A stretch of DNA of 64,000 nucleotides from Paraspadella gotoi (taxonomy: Eukaryota; Chaetognatha): NCBI GenBank assembly GCA_051294375.1, contig CM119265.1, positions 8,254,772-8,318,771 of the forward strand. The letters are read 5' to 3'. Each line of letters begins with the position of its first letter. Position 1 is the stretch's first letter. The notes beneath the pieces were generated by a model. The model had not been told where the DNA came from. It did not search any database and worked only from the letters and a program-made list of their open reading frames with translations. Both the position numbers and the translations under genes were made by a program. Below are positions 22,101 through 33,397 of the stretch, in pieces.

Positions 22101-25100
22101 TCTTTCACGTGCTCCTCTTGAAGATCAACGATTTCTTGCTTCGTCGCCTTGAGAGGGCGGAACACTTAACATTAACAATAATATTTTTGAGGAATAATAT
22201 TTCCTAAAGCCTATACCTGCAATTTGGCAAAGAGCTTTTTTAATCGCTTGGTTTTGACTTCAACTTCCTGCTGCAAAGACCCGAAGGTTTCCTCGAGCTT
22301 GGATGCCATCTGAGATAAAAGATCCAATTTATCGCATTTCGAAAAGTTAATACAACGAAGGACAAAGGACTCTTTGATATATTTTTCGCCCAACGTCGCT
22401 GGAGGAGATAAGACTTTGGTATAAAGTGGGCAACGTGAATAAAAATAACTAGACTTTATCTTTCAAACATGGAGAATAATTTAATCCTTGGCCTTGTATT
22501 TTATGTGGCGCTCGCAGCAATTTACGGAGAAGCGAGAGAAGATGACGTCGTCGTTGACGACATGGTGTTTGGTCGGCATCAATACCTCAAAACCTATTAC
22601 AACATCAGGAAAGTCAATCTTCGGAAATTATTATTAGTTGTAAATCTATAATATATACTATTATATAGTGGGTTGGCCGGGGCCGGAATGTCAGATCGAA
22701 AGTGGCGTTGGCCAAAGCGAATCATCCCTTACACCATCGGGGCCGAGTACAGTGAAAGGAGGAAAGCAATGATCCGTGGGGCGATGCAGGAATGGATGGA
22801 CAAAACGTGCATAGTCTTTGCCGAGAAAGGCAGCGCCAAGGCAGCAGCAGCCGGTGAATACGGCTTAACTGAATTTTATTTCAAGACTTAATATCAATTA
22901 TTCTATATCTATCCAAAGGTCACTCCCACGCAATAAACATAGGAAGCTTCGCAGGATGCTATTCTTACGTTGGTTACCAAGGTGGCCACGAGATTAAATA
23001 ATAATTACTATCTCTGAGTAGGAAAACGTTTTAGGAATATCTTATCATTAGGGAAGGATCACCCTGTCTCGTTGAAGCTGGGAAGTTGCACAATTCACAG
23101 AATAGCGCTTCACGAACTCGGGCACACAATCGGTAGGAAAATCCCGATAAATTGAAAACACTAAAACATTAATGCAAGTACATTTCGTCAAGGTCTGCAC
23201 CATGAGCAATGTCGTCAAGATCGCGATCTGTATGTTAAAATAGTTTATGAAAACGTTCCGGCTGTCAGGTACGAACAAAGATTAACTTTCAAGTGTGGCC
23301 ATAAATTTTTCGATATTTTTTTATCCAGAAAATTCAACTTTGACAAAGTCAAAGGGACGTCCAACTTTGGGATACCGTATGATTATTGCAGTATTATGCA
23401 CTACGGAAACATGGCGTACAGCTCTGATTACAAATACACCATATTGACAACAGATCCAAGTACAGAGATTCACTGAATGATATTGTTAGTCCTAAATATA
23501 TATATTAATGTGTATAGCTCATTATTTAATGTTAATAACTATAGATTACCAATTTCGTATTGGGGAAAGCCAGCATTTGGCATTTTCAGACGCCAAAATT
23601 GTCAATCTGATGTACGAATGCAATAGTAAATGCACCGAGAATCCTTCATGCAAGGTGAGTTTTTGAGGTTCGAAATTATGCCAACATCAATCATAAAGCA
23701 AATTGTAAACTAGCGCGTTTTGTTTTAGTGTTGGAAGCAGAATCTCGCGAATGGAAATCGGATTCTCGTAGAAACACTTATGTAAACTAGCGCGTTTTGT
23801 TTTAGGATCCTTGCTACGTCAACCATAAGTGCCAGTGCGAATGTCCAACAAAATGCGACCCAGTTCCGTGCAGTAACCTCAATCCTTATTGCGAAGTAAG
23901 TTCAAGTCTGATGATTTTTTAAAATTTTGCTTAAAGTTAAAACAATGGATATTTTTTCCCCGAACAGAAAAATGCGGCGAGAGGTTTATGCAAATTAAAC
24001 TACGCCAACATGAAAAAGAATTGCCCATTGGTTTGCGGATTCTGCGAAGAGATTGAAAATTTGCGAAAACAATTCGGATTTTAAATTTGAAAAGAATTTT
24101 TGAAAAATAAAAGTGTAAATTTTTTTTCTTTAAAATTAAAAAAAGGGAAATATATAAATATATTTTTTCGTTCACCTCCTCCTTCGTTTCCAAGTCTTGC
24201 TGCAACACCCGCTCAGTTTTATTCTTCTCCGCGATGAGTTGCCGTCTCTGCTCTAATTCTCGCTGTTGCTCGTTGGTGTGATCGAGGATGTTTGTGCCGC
24301 CGGACAAGAGCTTGCTCTCCATCGCCTTTATCTTGGCCTCAAGCTTTTTTTTCTGCTCCTCTGCTTTCTTCATCTCCTTCTCCTTTTGCTCTATCTGCTC
24401 CAGCATGACCTTCCGCTCTTCTGCGATGATGGTCTGGTCGTTTTTCACCTTGTGCTTTTCTTCCTCCAACTTGGCCTTTTGCTCCGCCGCAAACTTCTCC
24501 TGTTCTTCCTACGAGATGGAAGAAGTTTGTGATTGATTAATCGATTGCTTCTGACTAAATATTTTACCTGCTCATTTACGGCGTCGTCTTCATTCTCCGA
24601 ATCTAGGTCAGCCTCGTTCTCGCCCTTTTCTCGTTTTCGCCGCCCCTTTCCCTTTTTCCCGCCCTTTTTCATCAAGTCTCCCTTGAGACGCGCGATCTCC
24701 TCTTGGAATTGGCGCAATAAGGCATCTTTGGGGTCTTCGTTGATTCGCGGGTTGTTCTTGATGTTCTTGGCGCGGTTAGCGTAGCTGACAAGGAAGGCAA
24801 AAGAATTATAAAAGATCTGTGACGTCGAGAAACTTGGAATCGTCAGGTTCCGACTTACCGCAACGTCGTGATCGTCTCGTCAAAATTGTAAGAGGCCGGA
24901 GAAATTGTGGCCACCATGATGGTTTTCGCGTTTCCGCCCAGCGAATCCTGGAGCAGCCGCGTTAACTTTGAGTCTCTGTAGGGAATGTGAGAGGTTCTTC
25001 CATCCACCAAGGCGGAAATTACGTTTCCTGAAACCAAATTTGTGAATTTTATTAAGTTTTTCATAGATTTTACCTAGTTATTACCTAGCGCAGATAGAGA

Positions 25101-26512
25101 GAGATTGATTTTGGTCGCCTCTTTGAATCGGTCGCCGGTAGCGCCAGTCTTTGACTGGCGCTCGCTGCCAGCCAGGTCCACCATATTGAGCTTGCCGACT
25201 CGAATGTGGTTTTCGCCGTCGACGGCAGACATCTCGCTGCATTCCACGGTGATCACGAAAATCGCATGAGATCTAAAAGCAAAGTATAAAGAAATAAAAT
25301 ACTTCAATAATTTTTGGGAGAAATTAAATCAACAATGTCAACTACTGAACTCGCCTAGAAGAATGTTCGTTCATGTTGGTGGCGCCGACGACGCGATTCT
25401 GGTTCCCTACGTGCATGACGTGTTCGATTTCCTTAACGCTTTTGGTGACAAAGGAGGATAAGTCTTTGACGTAGACCCCGGTGTCGGGACGTTCCTGTCG
25501 ACGAAATAAAAGAGTCGATCACGATACATCACAGAAAACACCAGGTCGCTTTCCGTTCCTGTCGATTACCTTGAGTTCAAGGCGCTTGTTCTGATCCTTA
25601 GCGAGAAGATCGCGGATTTCCTCCTGATAGATCTCCAAGTAGGAGGCGCGGACGAGGTACTGCTGGTGTTCGCTGCGCGCGATGTGCGAAAAGACGTGAT
25701 TGAAAGAGTTGGGGATCACACCCCGCAACTCCTCGTTCTCTTTGACTCCCTGTGAACGAGGCGATCGTTTCATGAGAAGTATAACAAATACATGGTCAAT
25801 GATCAGTTTATTTTTCAGGAGAAAAAAAATCGATATCGGAAATGAAAATTAACGATTGAAAAAGTGCAAAAAGTAACTTTTTGTATTAAAATGAATTAAC
25901 TGTGGTTACCGAGTCGGTTCGATTCCGTCTTTCAGCGAAATTTTCCTGACAATGGAATCTATCTTTAATAAAACAACGCGAAAAATAATTAAATGAAATT
26001 GGTACAACCAATATAAAAATTATTTTATATCTGATATCAATATTTATCTCCGATTCGCAAGTAATTATTCAAATCGCCAAAAAGGGCGGCCGTAGGAGCC
26101 AACCTGCATGGTGAAAGTCTTCCCGGTTCCCGTCTGTCCGTAGGCGAAGATTGTGCCGTTGAATCCTCCAAGGACGGAGTCGACGAGATCACGAAAAGTC
26201 TCGTCGTAGAGATCCATCTGCTTCGACTGTTCATCGTAGACCGCGTCGAATGTGAAAGACTTCGGAGGCTCCGTTGGCGGCTGGGGAAAGTGGAAGTTAA
26301 AAAAATGAAGTTGGAAAAGATTAACACAATTATTACATCAAAATTATTTCCTTCGACTTCCTCAAACACACCTTGTTGGGATTTTTGATGTCGATGACGC
26401 CTCGCTTATTGTGAATTGTGGTAATGCTTTGGTGATTTTCGGCGATTTCTTTGGAGCTCATGGGGCGACATCTGACGACGACCCGAACCGTCTCGTCCTT
26501 TTTCTTAGACAT
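19125..26512 (-). CDS. KIF3B: Kinesin-II motor subunit KIF3B
   Basis: Plus-end motor subunit of heterotrimeric kinesin-2, which drives anterograde intraflagellar transport. Thirteen exons join in phase to 767 residues (human 747): 26372-26512, 26104-26280, 25570-25749, 25355-25494, 25085-25272, 24859-25027, 24568-24784, 24176-24508, 22217-22309, 22001-22147, 19561-19773, 19350-19497, 19125-19282. The motor head shows P-loop GQTGTGKT, switch I NEHSSRSH, switch II DLAGSER and [17 protein letters not shown]. The neck has [10 protein letters not shown]-like text ([20 protein letters not shown]) and a KKGKGRRKR basic run. The coiled coil includes [11 protein letters not shown] and [14 protein letters not shown]. 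The tail has [45 protein letters not shown] and [13 protein letters not shown], diagnostic for KIF3B. The intron after exon 4 has a GC donor. The exon 8/9 intron (1.9 kb) hosts an astacin gene on the other strand; the exon 10/11 intron (2.2 kb) holds SINE and R1 copies. Confidence 0.96.
19774..20218. other. KIF3B intron 10, AT-rich part
   Basis: Intronic, no separate gene or repeat recognised. Confidence 0.5.
20219..20450 (-). repeat. SINE-B, tRNA-Leu/Ser-like head, copy 1
   Basis: Read on the minus strand it starts TTTGGCCGAGTGCTTAGCGC (A-box like) and has a B-box-like GGTTCAAATCTGG. The body GGTCGTAGAGCAATGGCTTA CCGAAGGGGGAGTAGCCATA (two adjacent blocks) is shared with 21430-21665. A tRNA-like head with a shared unrelated body indicates a SINE family. 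Confidence 0.75.
20820..21000 (+). repeat. Direct repeat of about 36 bp
   Basis: ACAAGTTTGAGCAAACAATG followed by TCGGATCTGCC occurs at about 20829-20863 and 20965-20993, with AT-rich TAATTAATTGATT microsatellite following to 21160. In KIF3B intron 10. Confidence 0.65.
21430..21668 (+). repeat. SINE-B, copy 2
   Basis: Head GATGGCCGAGTGGTTAAAAA with B box GGATTCGAATCCC, then the same body as copy 1 (GGTCGTAGAGCAATGGCTTA and CCGAAGGGGGAGTAGCCATA). The acceptor halves do not pair, so this is not a functional tRNA gene. It abuts an R1 copy at its 3' side. Confidence 0.78.
21669..21890 (-). repeat. R1 dispersed repeat, 3' three quarters
   Basis: Minus-orientation copy running from the terminus GTACAACCAATATAAAAATT through CTTTGGACAGGCTTTGGTGG to TGGCTTCCCTATCAATGAAG. 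It lies in KIF3B intron 10. Confidence 0.85.
22469..24084 (+). CDS. Astacin-family zinc metalloprotease with ShK domain
   Basis: Secreted M12A protease. About nine small exons on the plus strand, inside a KIF3B intron. Residues 1-22 form a signal peptide ([20 protein letters not shown]). The catalytic domain starts near [13 protein letters not shown], includes HSHAINIG and [10 protein letters not shown], the zinc site [13 protein letters not shown] (split by an intron; matches HExxHxxGxxHE) and the Met-turn SIMHYG. After the protease come a Cys-rich spacer ([20 protein letters not shown]) and a ShK-like tail ([19 protein letters not shown]) ending GF-stop at 24082-24084. Short introns; exon 1/2 phase is not fully settled. 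The propeptide is very short. The intron before the DPCYVNHK exon contains a duplicated 3' splice site (see findings). Codon composition is more AT-rich than the surrounding kinesin exons. Substrate cannot be inferred. Confidence 0.88.
25994..26031 (-). repeat. R1 terminal fragment in a KIF3B intron
   Basis: ATGAAATTGGTACAACCAAT followed by ATAAAAATTATTTTA, the terminus only. Confidence 0.7.
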
Positions 26513-26892
26513 TGTGTAACGGGTTGCTCAGGGAAGGGAGTAGGAGGGAAAAGTAGGGCTACGAAACGAAAGGCTTTTTCTTTCTCGACCAAAACGCAAT
26601 AAATATATTATCCATCTTCATCTTGGTTTCTATATCCAGTTTTTCATTTACATATTCCTGAAAACAAAATCAATTTACAAATCATCAATGAAACGACGCA
26701 ACCGGATAAGCTTCGGTTTCTAGCTACTGTAAATTATTTATTGAAAAAAAAAATGACGTAGAATGCGGGTTTGGGTGGGAAGGAGGTCAAGATAAATAAC
26801 ATGGAGTATGATGGAGAAATGAAAAAAAAAAAATCGAAAAATCGATTCATTAGTAAAACGTCTCCCACAATCGCCGAGCGAATAAAATGGGA

Positions 26893-28747
26893 TCACGACG
26901 ACAACTTGATCCTTTTAGCTTCGTTCTGTGCCTCCGAGTTGGTGGTGGCGTGGAGCGTCGCCAGAAGACGGAACGCCTCCAAGACTAAATGAGGGTGAGA
27001 GGATTCTAAAGAACGGAAACTCGACGTAGCCATCACCTGAGAGAGGGATAAGGAGGGTTAGTGTTTAAGTTAATGAAGTTTTGGTTATGATCATTTAACT
27101 TTTCGCATTACACCTCATTAGCCTTGTTGATAAGAAAGTCGAGGGCTTCCTTCCTAAGGAAAGGGGAGTTGTGTGTGTCGGCGGCGACGAGGACTTCGCA
27201 GACATTGTTTACGTTCAACACGTTGGAAAGTTGTTCTTCGCACAGGAGTTTTAGTCGTAACAACTCGTACTATGGATGAAATATGAAGGTATGTCACATT
27301 AATTAAAATATTTTATTTATACGCTGCTAACCTTATCCGCAGCGACAAGCAGTTCCAAGGCCAAGGATTCGAGGTTCGGCGCTTTTCCTGAGTAAATAAA
27401 ATGGAGTAGGTCGTCCATGACTTCGGCGGAGACATCGAGGATGTCGACGCGCCTTTGTCGAGATTCCAACATCTCGTGGTCGAACATGGCGTAGAAAACG
27501 CGGGATCTGGAAAGAAGCAAGAAAATGACAAAAGTTGATTGACGACGTGCAACCGAATTTGTCACAAACTAAAATTGCACCTGGCAGCCAAAACGTTCTG
27601 GTGAACCGGGAATTGGCGGCCGCCGACGCAGAGTGTCACGTCAGAGAAGCGCGAGGAATCGAGGAGCGAGGAAAGATCTTCGGCGATGGAGCAAGATGGA
27701 ATCTAGAACAGAGAGTAGTTGTGATTGAGCAGAGGGGCCGGAGACCCACGAACAACGCTACTCGCCTTGACTTTGTTGAGCGTTCCCATCCAACTCTGAG
27801 TGTCGAGCATAACGACTATTTGGCAGTTGACTGTCAGCTGATCATCGTGGAGAATCTCGGAGAGGAACCGGCCCCGGCGCGACGGGTCCATGGAACGAAG
27901 AGTAGGACCGCACCTTTAAAGAATATGGATAAATTTATGACTACCTCAAATATATTTCACTCGGCCGATCTCCTAATCACTCACTTCTTGCCCGCGGTGA
28001 ACCTTCGGCTCTGCGGCCGCGCGGCGATACATTCCTGGTGATTCTCGTTGACGATTGAAAACTTATACTTGGCCCAAACCTCGGGCTTTTCCGACGACAA
28101 GAGACACAGCCACAGAGAGATGGATTCATCGGACAGAGGAGCCGAGGAGGGCGGGGGACGGGCCTCCTGTACTGGTGCCGGCGCCGGCTGTTGAGCCGCG
28201 TTATTATTAACGGCGTTGTTGCCAGCCTCGGGAGGCTGCGGATGGCGGTAGGGGTGATGATGGTGCTGTTGTTGCATCATCACAGGCGGCAGCGGGTTGG
28301 GGATGTTGTAGTTGTGATCGGAAGCGGCGTTGGGATCGCCTGCGGCGCCGCCTTCCCGAAAAGAGGCACTTGAAAAATTGATCAGTGGACGCGACATATC
28401 GAGTTTGAGGCACCATCGAGTATCATCAGTAGGGTCGCCCGAGGTGAATACGCTGCTCTCTAGACCGAGTCCGCGCTCAAAGTGAAGGCTAAAGTTGTGA
28501 ATCGTCCAAGTAATGCTGTCAAAGATGTAAAGAACCGCGTCAATAATATTTAAGCAAAGGTTCTGTACATTGTTCAATTTTTAATTCATGTTCACCCAAA
28601 TTTGAGAAGCTTCGATTTAGTGGAGCACCAGTTTTGAACACCGGAGATTAAATCGTTTTCCTCTAGTATGACGTTGGAAGCGCTCGTGGACTGCGAAGCC
28701 TGCTCGAATTCCCGAGGAATCAGAGGTGGAACGATCGGTTCCGCCAT
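26893..28747 (-). CDS. SPOP: SPOP-type MATH/BTB adaptor of Cullin-3 ligases
   Basis: Substrate adaptor for CUL3-RBX1 ubiquitin ligase (fly Roadkill, worm MEL-26). Seven exons. The N-terminus MAEPIVPPLIPREF leads to the MATH domain (WTIHNFSLHFERG, RWCLKLDMSR, then SLWLCLLSSEKPEVWAKYKF, FTAGKKCG). The BTB domain follows (SRFSDVTLCVGGRQFPVHQN, SRVFYAMFDHEMLESRQRRV, DDLLHFIYSGKAPNLESLAL), then a BACK-like part (YELLRLKLLCEEQLSN) and a C-terminal NLS-like KRIKLSS, equivalent to the human KRLKQS end. Start chosen at 28745-28747, the first Met that splices to MATH. Odd points: an insertion of about 85 residues rich in His, Gln, Pro and Asn in the middle of MATH, and a GC donor after NKVK. Confidence 0.95.
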
Positions 28748-28990
28748 ACTGATATTTGTTGGAAGCGAGGGGGGGGAGGGAGACCTCGGTGTCTTGTAAA
28801 GTCGAAAACACCTCGGTTCACATCATGACCGAATTAATCTTAAAACGAAAACAAAAACAAACAGCAATTAATGCTGAAAAATGCACACGAGTTCGCTTCG
28901 CGAATGTTTAGAATGGAGATTGTCTAATGTCTAAATATCACATTCGTGCATCGACAATTTAAGTTCAGTTCTGTGTTTGTTTGTTTTTTC
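28748..28990. other. Short spacer between helicase stop and SPOP start
   Basis: 243 bp, no gene. SPOP promoter or intercistronic sequence. Confidence 0.5.
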
Positions 28991-31900
28991 TTATCGACCG
29001 AAAGGGGATTTTTTTTTCTGAGCTAAAAACGCTTTAAAATCATCTTCCATTTGATCATCGAACCACGTCGGTTTAGACGTATTTTCAAAATTCCGCCGCT
29101 CCCTAGTAAATCCACTGGCCCGACTCGATCCACTGGATCGATTCGACACTCTCGAACCACTCGCTCGACTCTCGTAAAATTCTTGATCAAAATCGTCGTC
29201 AAAATATCGCCTGAGATTCGCAAGAAAGGATGAGGGTGTTAAAGGAAGCCATAAAGACAAAAAGAGATTGAGCGTCTCACCGACTCCTCGTCGTTTTTCT
29301 CTCTCGGTTCCTTTGAAGACCGTCTCCAAATCGCACGCCCCGATGATCCGTTTTCGGGTCCTCGTTTTCGGGTCCTCTTGGTGCGGCGTCGAGCTCGACC
29401 AGCCCTTTGACTTTTTTCCGCAGAGACTCGATGAATTCTTGCTCTTGGCGAGATGACGAGTGAACGAGGACAGCTAGACCGGCCTTACCAGCGCGACCAG
29501 TGCGTCCGGATCGGTGGAGGTACGTACTGACACCTTTGGGAAGTCCAATCTAAATTGGGTAAATGTGTGAGGCGAGAATTAAAAATCTTAAAAGCATAAG
29601 GATCGTCGCAATTGCATAACAAAAAACTGGACCCATAAACTTTGAAACTCAAAAAATCAAATTTGATACAGGAACACTAAGTTGGTTTAATATATCAAAA
29701 AAAATGAAATAAAAGAATTAAATGAAAAGAATTGAATGAATAAATGAATTAAATTTAAATTTAATTAATTTAAATAACTGAAAGATTTGAGATAAATAAA
29801 TTACATTGGATAAATAAATTTAAAAGTATAAACTGAAAAAATTAAATTGAACGAATTTATTTAATTTAATTAAAGAAATTGAATAAATGTATGAGAGATA
29901 GTGGGTACTATAGGGGGAGAGAAAGAGAGCGAGCGCGAGTTGAGAGGGCATAGGCGTTTGTCGAAGCGTACCCGAAGTTGGCAGGTTATAGGCGTTTGTC
30001 ATAGCGTACCCTGTGAAGGTTGCGTGTTCGATAGTAGGGCTCACCACTTATGGCAACAGCTGGGTTGCCTGTGATGCCTATTGGGATGGGGCATCTCACT
30101 GTTGGTTTTGGGGGCTTCCGACCCTCAGTGACGGCTCCAGTCACTGGCGCGGTTACCCTAGGACGGTCTCGCTTTGCCAAATCAGAGGGAAACCGTAAGT
30201 ACTGTGGATGGAACACAACGCCTGGGATGGTGTGTTCCCCCTCAGAGCCAATGGGATTGGTTGAACGATGATGGACGTGAGCCGGAGTGAATATACCGCC
30301 ACAATATGATATTTTAATGTTGAGAAAGGTTTATTATTATTGTTAACCATTGTTTGCCATTGATAAGCACATAACTAAGAAAGCAAGCAAGCTGGACTAC
30401 TGGGAGTTCAAAAATAAAAAACGTCAGCGATTTTTTGACTAGGGTACAAAATCTGAAGTTGCTTTTACAAATAATTTAGCCACAGTATTTGATCATTTCA
30501 TTTCACTCCCATTTGAAATCCGTGTAATATGTTTTATATTCTTGGTCTAACTTTTTAATAAAAATTTCCAAAAAAAATTTATAAGGATAATACTATAAAT
30601 ATATTGTATTTTACTTTTCTGTTCCCGAAACAATATTAACAAAATACTTTTTGTAATCATTTTTGTACTATCTCGCATAAAATTATTATTGTTAATTGAC
30701 TCAAATCAATTTTTTTTTCTCAAGTGCTCCACTCTAATGTCCATGGAGAGCGACGACAATGAGCTGAAAAGTCTTGCGATTCAAAACCAGTTGAGGAAAA
30801 AATGGAAAGAAGAAAGAGAAATTATGGACAGTTGTTCAACAGTGAATAAGTGGTTTTTCATGGATGATGGAGCTCCTGGAAACAAAGCCAAAGCTACCTA
30901 AAAATAGCATGATGAAAACGGGATCGAGGTGCTAGAAACTCGCAAGACTGCAACATCAAAAAAGTCTGGTCAATGATCAAGAGAGACGAAATCAAGAAAT
31001 CAAGAAACTCGTAAAATGCGTTTGGTGGGAGCTGAACCCTTCATATTTGTGCAGCCTTTACGACTTTCTCCCTCATCGCATGGAAGCGGTGCTGGAAGTT
31101 AATGGTGGTCCAACAAAATATGAAGTTATTAAGTCCTAAAAATTATTTTTTTGCACACATGTGTAATATAAAAAAAGTAATCTATAATTTTGAACAACGA
31201 CAACGACCACAAAATTGTCGGAAGCGCGAGAGATTGCGACGATAAAAAACTCTCGAAAATCTTTAAAATGGGGACTGGGATCAGGCGAACGAACCTGAAC
31301 GATGAGCTCGACTTGGGGAATGTTAAGTCCGCGGGCGGCGACGTCGGTGGCGACGATGGTGGGAATCTTTCCCTTACGAAAACCGTCGATGACAAAATCG
31401 CGTTGCCTTTGGGTCATGTCTCCCTGAAGAGTCTGGACGCCGCGGATGCCGAGTTGGCTAAGACGAGTGGAGAAGTAGGATGTGGCCCGCCTAAAAAAGT
31501 TACAAATCAAAAGTAACCAGTAAAAATAATACTTCATCATTAAGGGGAATGATGACCCACGACTAACTTGGTGTCGACAAAAATGATGGTCGACTCAGAA
31601 TTGTAAGTTTGCATAATGTGCTTGATCGTTTGGATTTGCCTGACGGGCGGCGCGTAAAGAGACAAATGCTTGACGGCGCTGGGTGCATTATCCTCGGCGT
31701 CTTCAGCAGTTATACGAATTTTCTAAGGAAATAGAGAAAAAGAAATTAAATGAATAATATCGTCCCATTTTGTATCTTTTTTACGGTTTACCTCTATATC
31801 TCTGGCGAGAAATTCATTGGCCATGTCATAGAATTCCTTCGGCACGGTGGCGCTAAAAAGCATCACCTTTGAAGATGATTTAAAAAGGTAAGTTTGATTG

Positions 31901-33133
31901 CAGTAAAACGCCATCAGAGAACTATTCAAAATATTTAATCCGTCGTTCAACCTGTTTTTCTTTCGGAGAGTCTTTGAGAATGTTCTCCAAGTCTTCCATC
32001 CAATCCTCCTTCAACATTTCGTCGGCCTCGTCTAGAACGAGCATGTTTAGATTGGCGACGGACAACGTCTGTCTCGTGATGTGATCCCGGAGTCTGCCAG
32101 GGGTGGCGCACACGATGTCCGCACCTCGCCGGAGGGCTTCCAAATCTGTCATCGGAACCGAAGATCAAAAATAATATCCGAGGTAAATCGTTTCCAAAAT
32201 ATTTTTTCAAAGAAATAAATAGCAGGATTGGTGCGAGCTCACCTCGGTTAATAGGAATACCCCCGTACAAATTGATACATCGTAACTTAGGATCCAACCG
32301 AGAAATTTCTGACGCTATCTAAATAAACAACAAAATGTCGGTAAAACCTTATTCAAGAATCCAGTGACTATTCTTTATTACGAACTTGGTTACAAAGTTC
32401 CCTAGTGGGCGTCAAGACCAAAGCTCCAATGAGGGGAACTCGATCGTTTCCTTTTACGAATCGAGGCGACCCTTTCCGTTCTCCCTTCAGCACGTTGACA
32501 ATGGGCAAAGCAAACGCTAAGGTTTTCCCACTTCCCGTCACGGCCTAACGAAAAAGCGATTTTTCAACAAAAATGTTGAAAAGTTGAATACTTTTTTTTT
32601 CACCAAAACCTGTCTCCAGGCGTCACCTGCCCTATGACATTTTTTCCCTCCAACAACGCCTTTAACGTTCTCGCTTGAATCTCGAAGGGCGACTGGTAGT
32701 CCAACTCTTTCAATCTCTTTAACAACTCCGGGTGAAGGTCAAAGTCCTCGAAGGCGACGCCATCAGCCGAGTGTTCCGACCGCTCCTCCGTGAGTCTCTT
32801 GTCGTGGTCGTTGGCGGCTGAGCGCCAATCGCGAAGGAAAGCGTCCAATTCCGGCGTGGACAAACCATCGGTTTTTTTCTCGTAGACTTTAAATTCGAAA
32901 TCGTCAGGGTCGTCCTCGTATTCGTTAAACACATCAGCGGGTAACACTCTGTTTTTTTGCGTGGAGACGGAGGAGGCGGCGAAAAAGCGGACTGTTGGGC
33001 AGAGGACTGACGGGCGATGCAAAGTCGATTCCCACAAGAGGCAGCGAAGCGTGGGCGAAGCACGATGAATGGATAGCTCTGCATTGTCTAAAATCGCCTT
33101 GAGACAAGTGGTCAAATATCTTGAGCGAATCAT
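28991..33133 (-). CDS. DEAD-box RNA helicase, DDX21/DDX50-like, possible mitochondrial form
   Basis: ATP-dependent RNA helicase. Nine exons; E1 is 32627-33133. All family motifs are visible in order: Q motif FEDFDLHP...SPFEIQA, motif I AVTGSGKT, Ia [66 protein letters not shown]. The core resembles DDX21/DDX50, but I see no GUCT domain. The tail is Arg/Ser-rich and ends KKKSPFGR. The N-terminus [20 protein letters not shown] is basic, amphipathic and free of acidic residues at the start, suggesting a mitochondrial presequence; this is inference. Intron 7 (about 29551-31294) is 1.7 kb and contains a SINE-like unit and a transposase remnant. Confidence 0.9.
29585..29690 (-). repeat. R2 repeat copy in a helicase intron
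   Basis: AAGGATCGTCGCAATTGCAT, then AACTGGACCCATAAACTTTG and AAATCAAATTTGATACAGGA, as in the copies at 16156-16440 and 49873-50500. Confidence 0.65.
29948..30330 (+). repeat. SINE-like unit (SINE-C)
   Basis: GC-rich island of about 350 bp in an AT-rich intron. It opens with a tandem ATAGGCGTTTGTC.AAGCGTACC at 29950 and 29989, has a B-box-like GTGTTCGATAGTAGG, and continues into a unique body (ATTGGGATGGGGCATCTCAC, GGATGGAACACAACGCCTGG). Only one copy is in the window, so SINE status is tentative. Confidence 0.45.
30720..31138 (+). pseudogene. Decayed Tc1/mariner-type transposase C-terminus
   Basis: Three fragments in different frames keep family spacing: [13 protein letters not shown] (compare QDNAP.H.A), VWSMIKRDE (compare NPIEHLWSxLKR) and [20 protein letters not shown] with TKY before the stop near 31138. 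Stops and frameshifts make it non-functional. It sits in intron 7 of the helicase gene on the opposite strand. Confidence 0.7.
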
Positions 33134-33397
33134 GACGCAAGACGGTATTTGTTATTAATGTACTTACTAGAAACGGAAGAAATAAAAATGCAAAAAATAA
33201 AAGCGAATTTCCAAATAGGGAGTTATATCTAGTAACGTAAAAAACCGTGAACGTTACAAACATGATTGCTCAAAATAAAAAAGGGAAGAAAAGATTATGC
33301 ATAATAAGCGGACCATCACAAAACTTTATCCAAGGCGTCCATGGCGAAATTTTGACTACTAAGCATTTAAGACAGAGCATTTTTTTAAATCTTATTT

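Noticed and set aside
22371-22411. Extra KIF3B exon ([11 protein letters not shown])
   Set aside because: [18 protein letters not shown] joins in phase and matches the family without it; the piece has no good donor.
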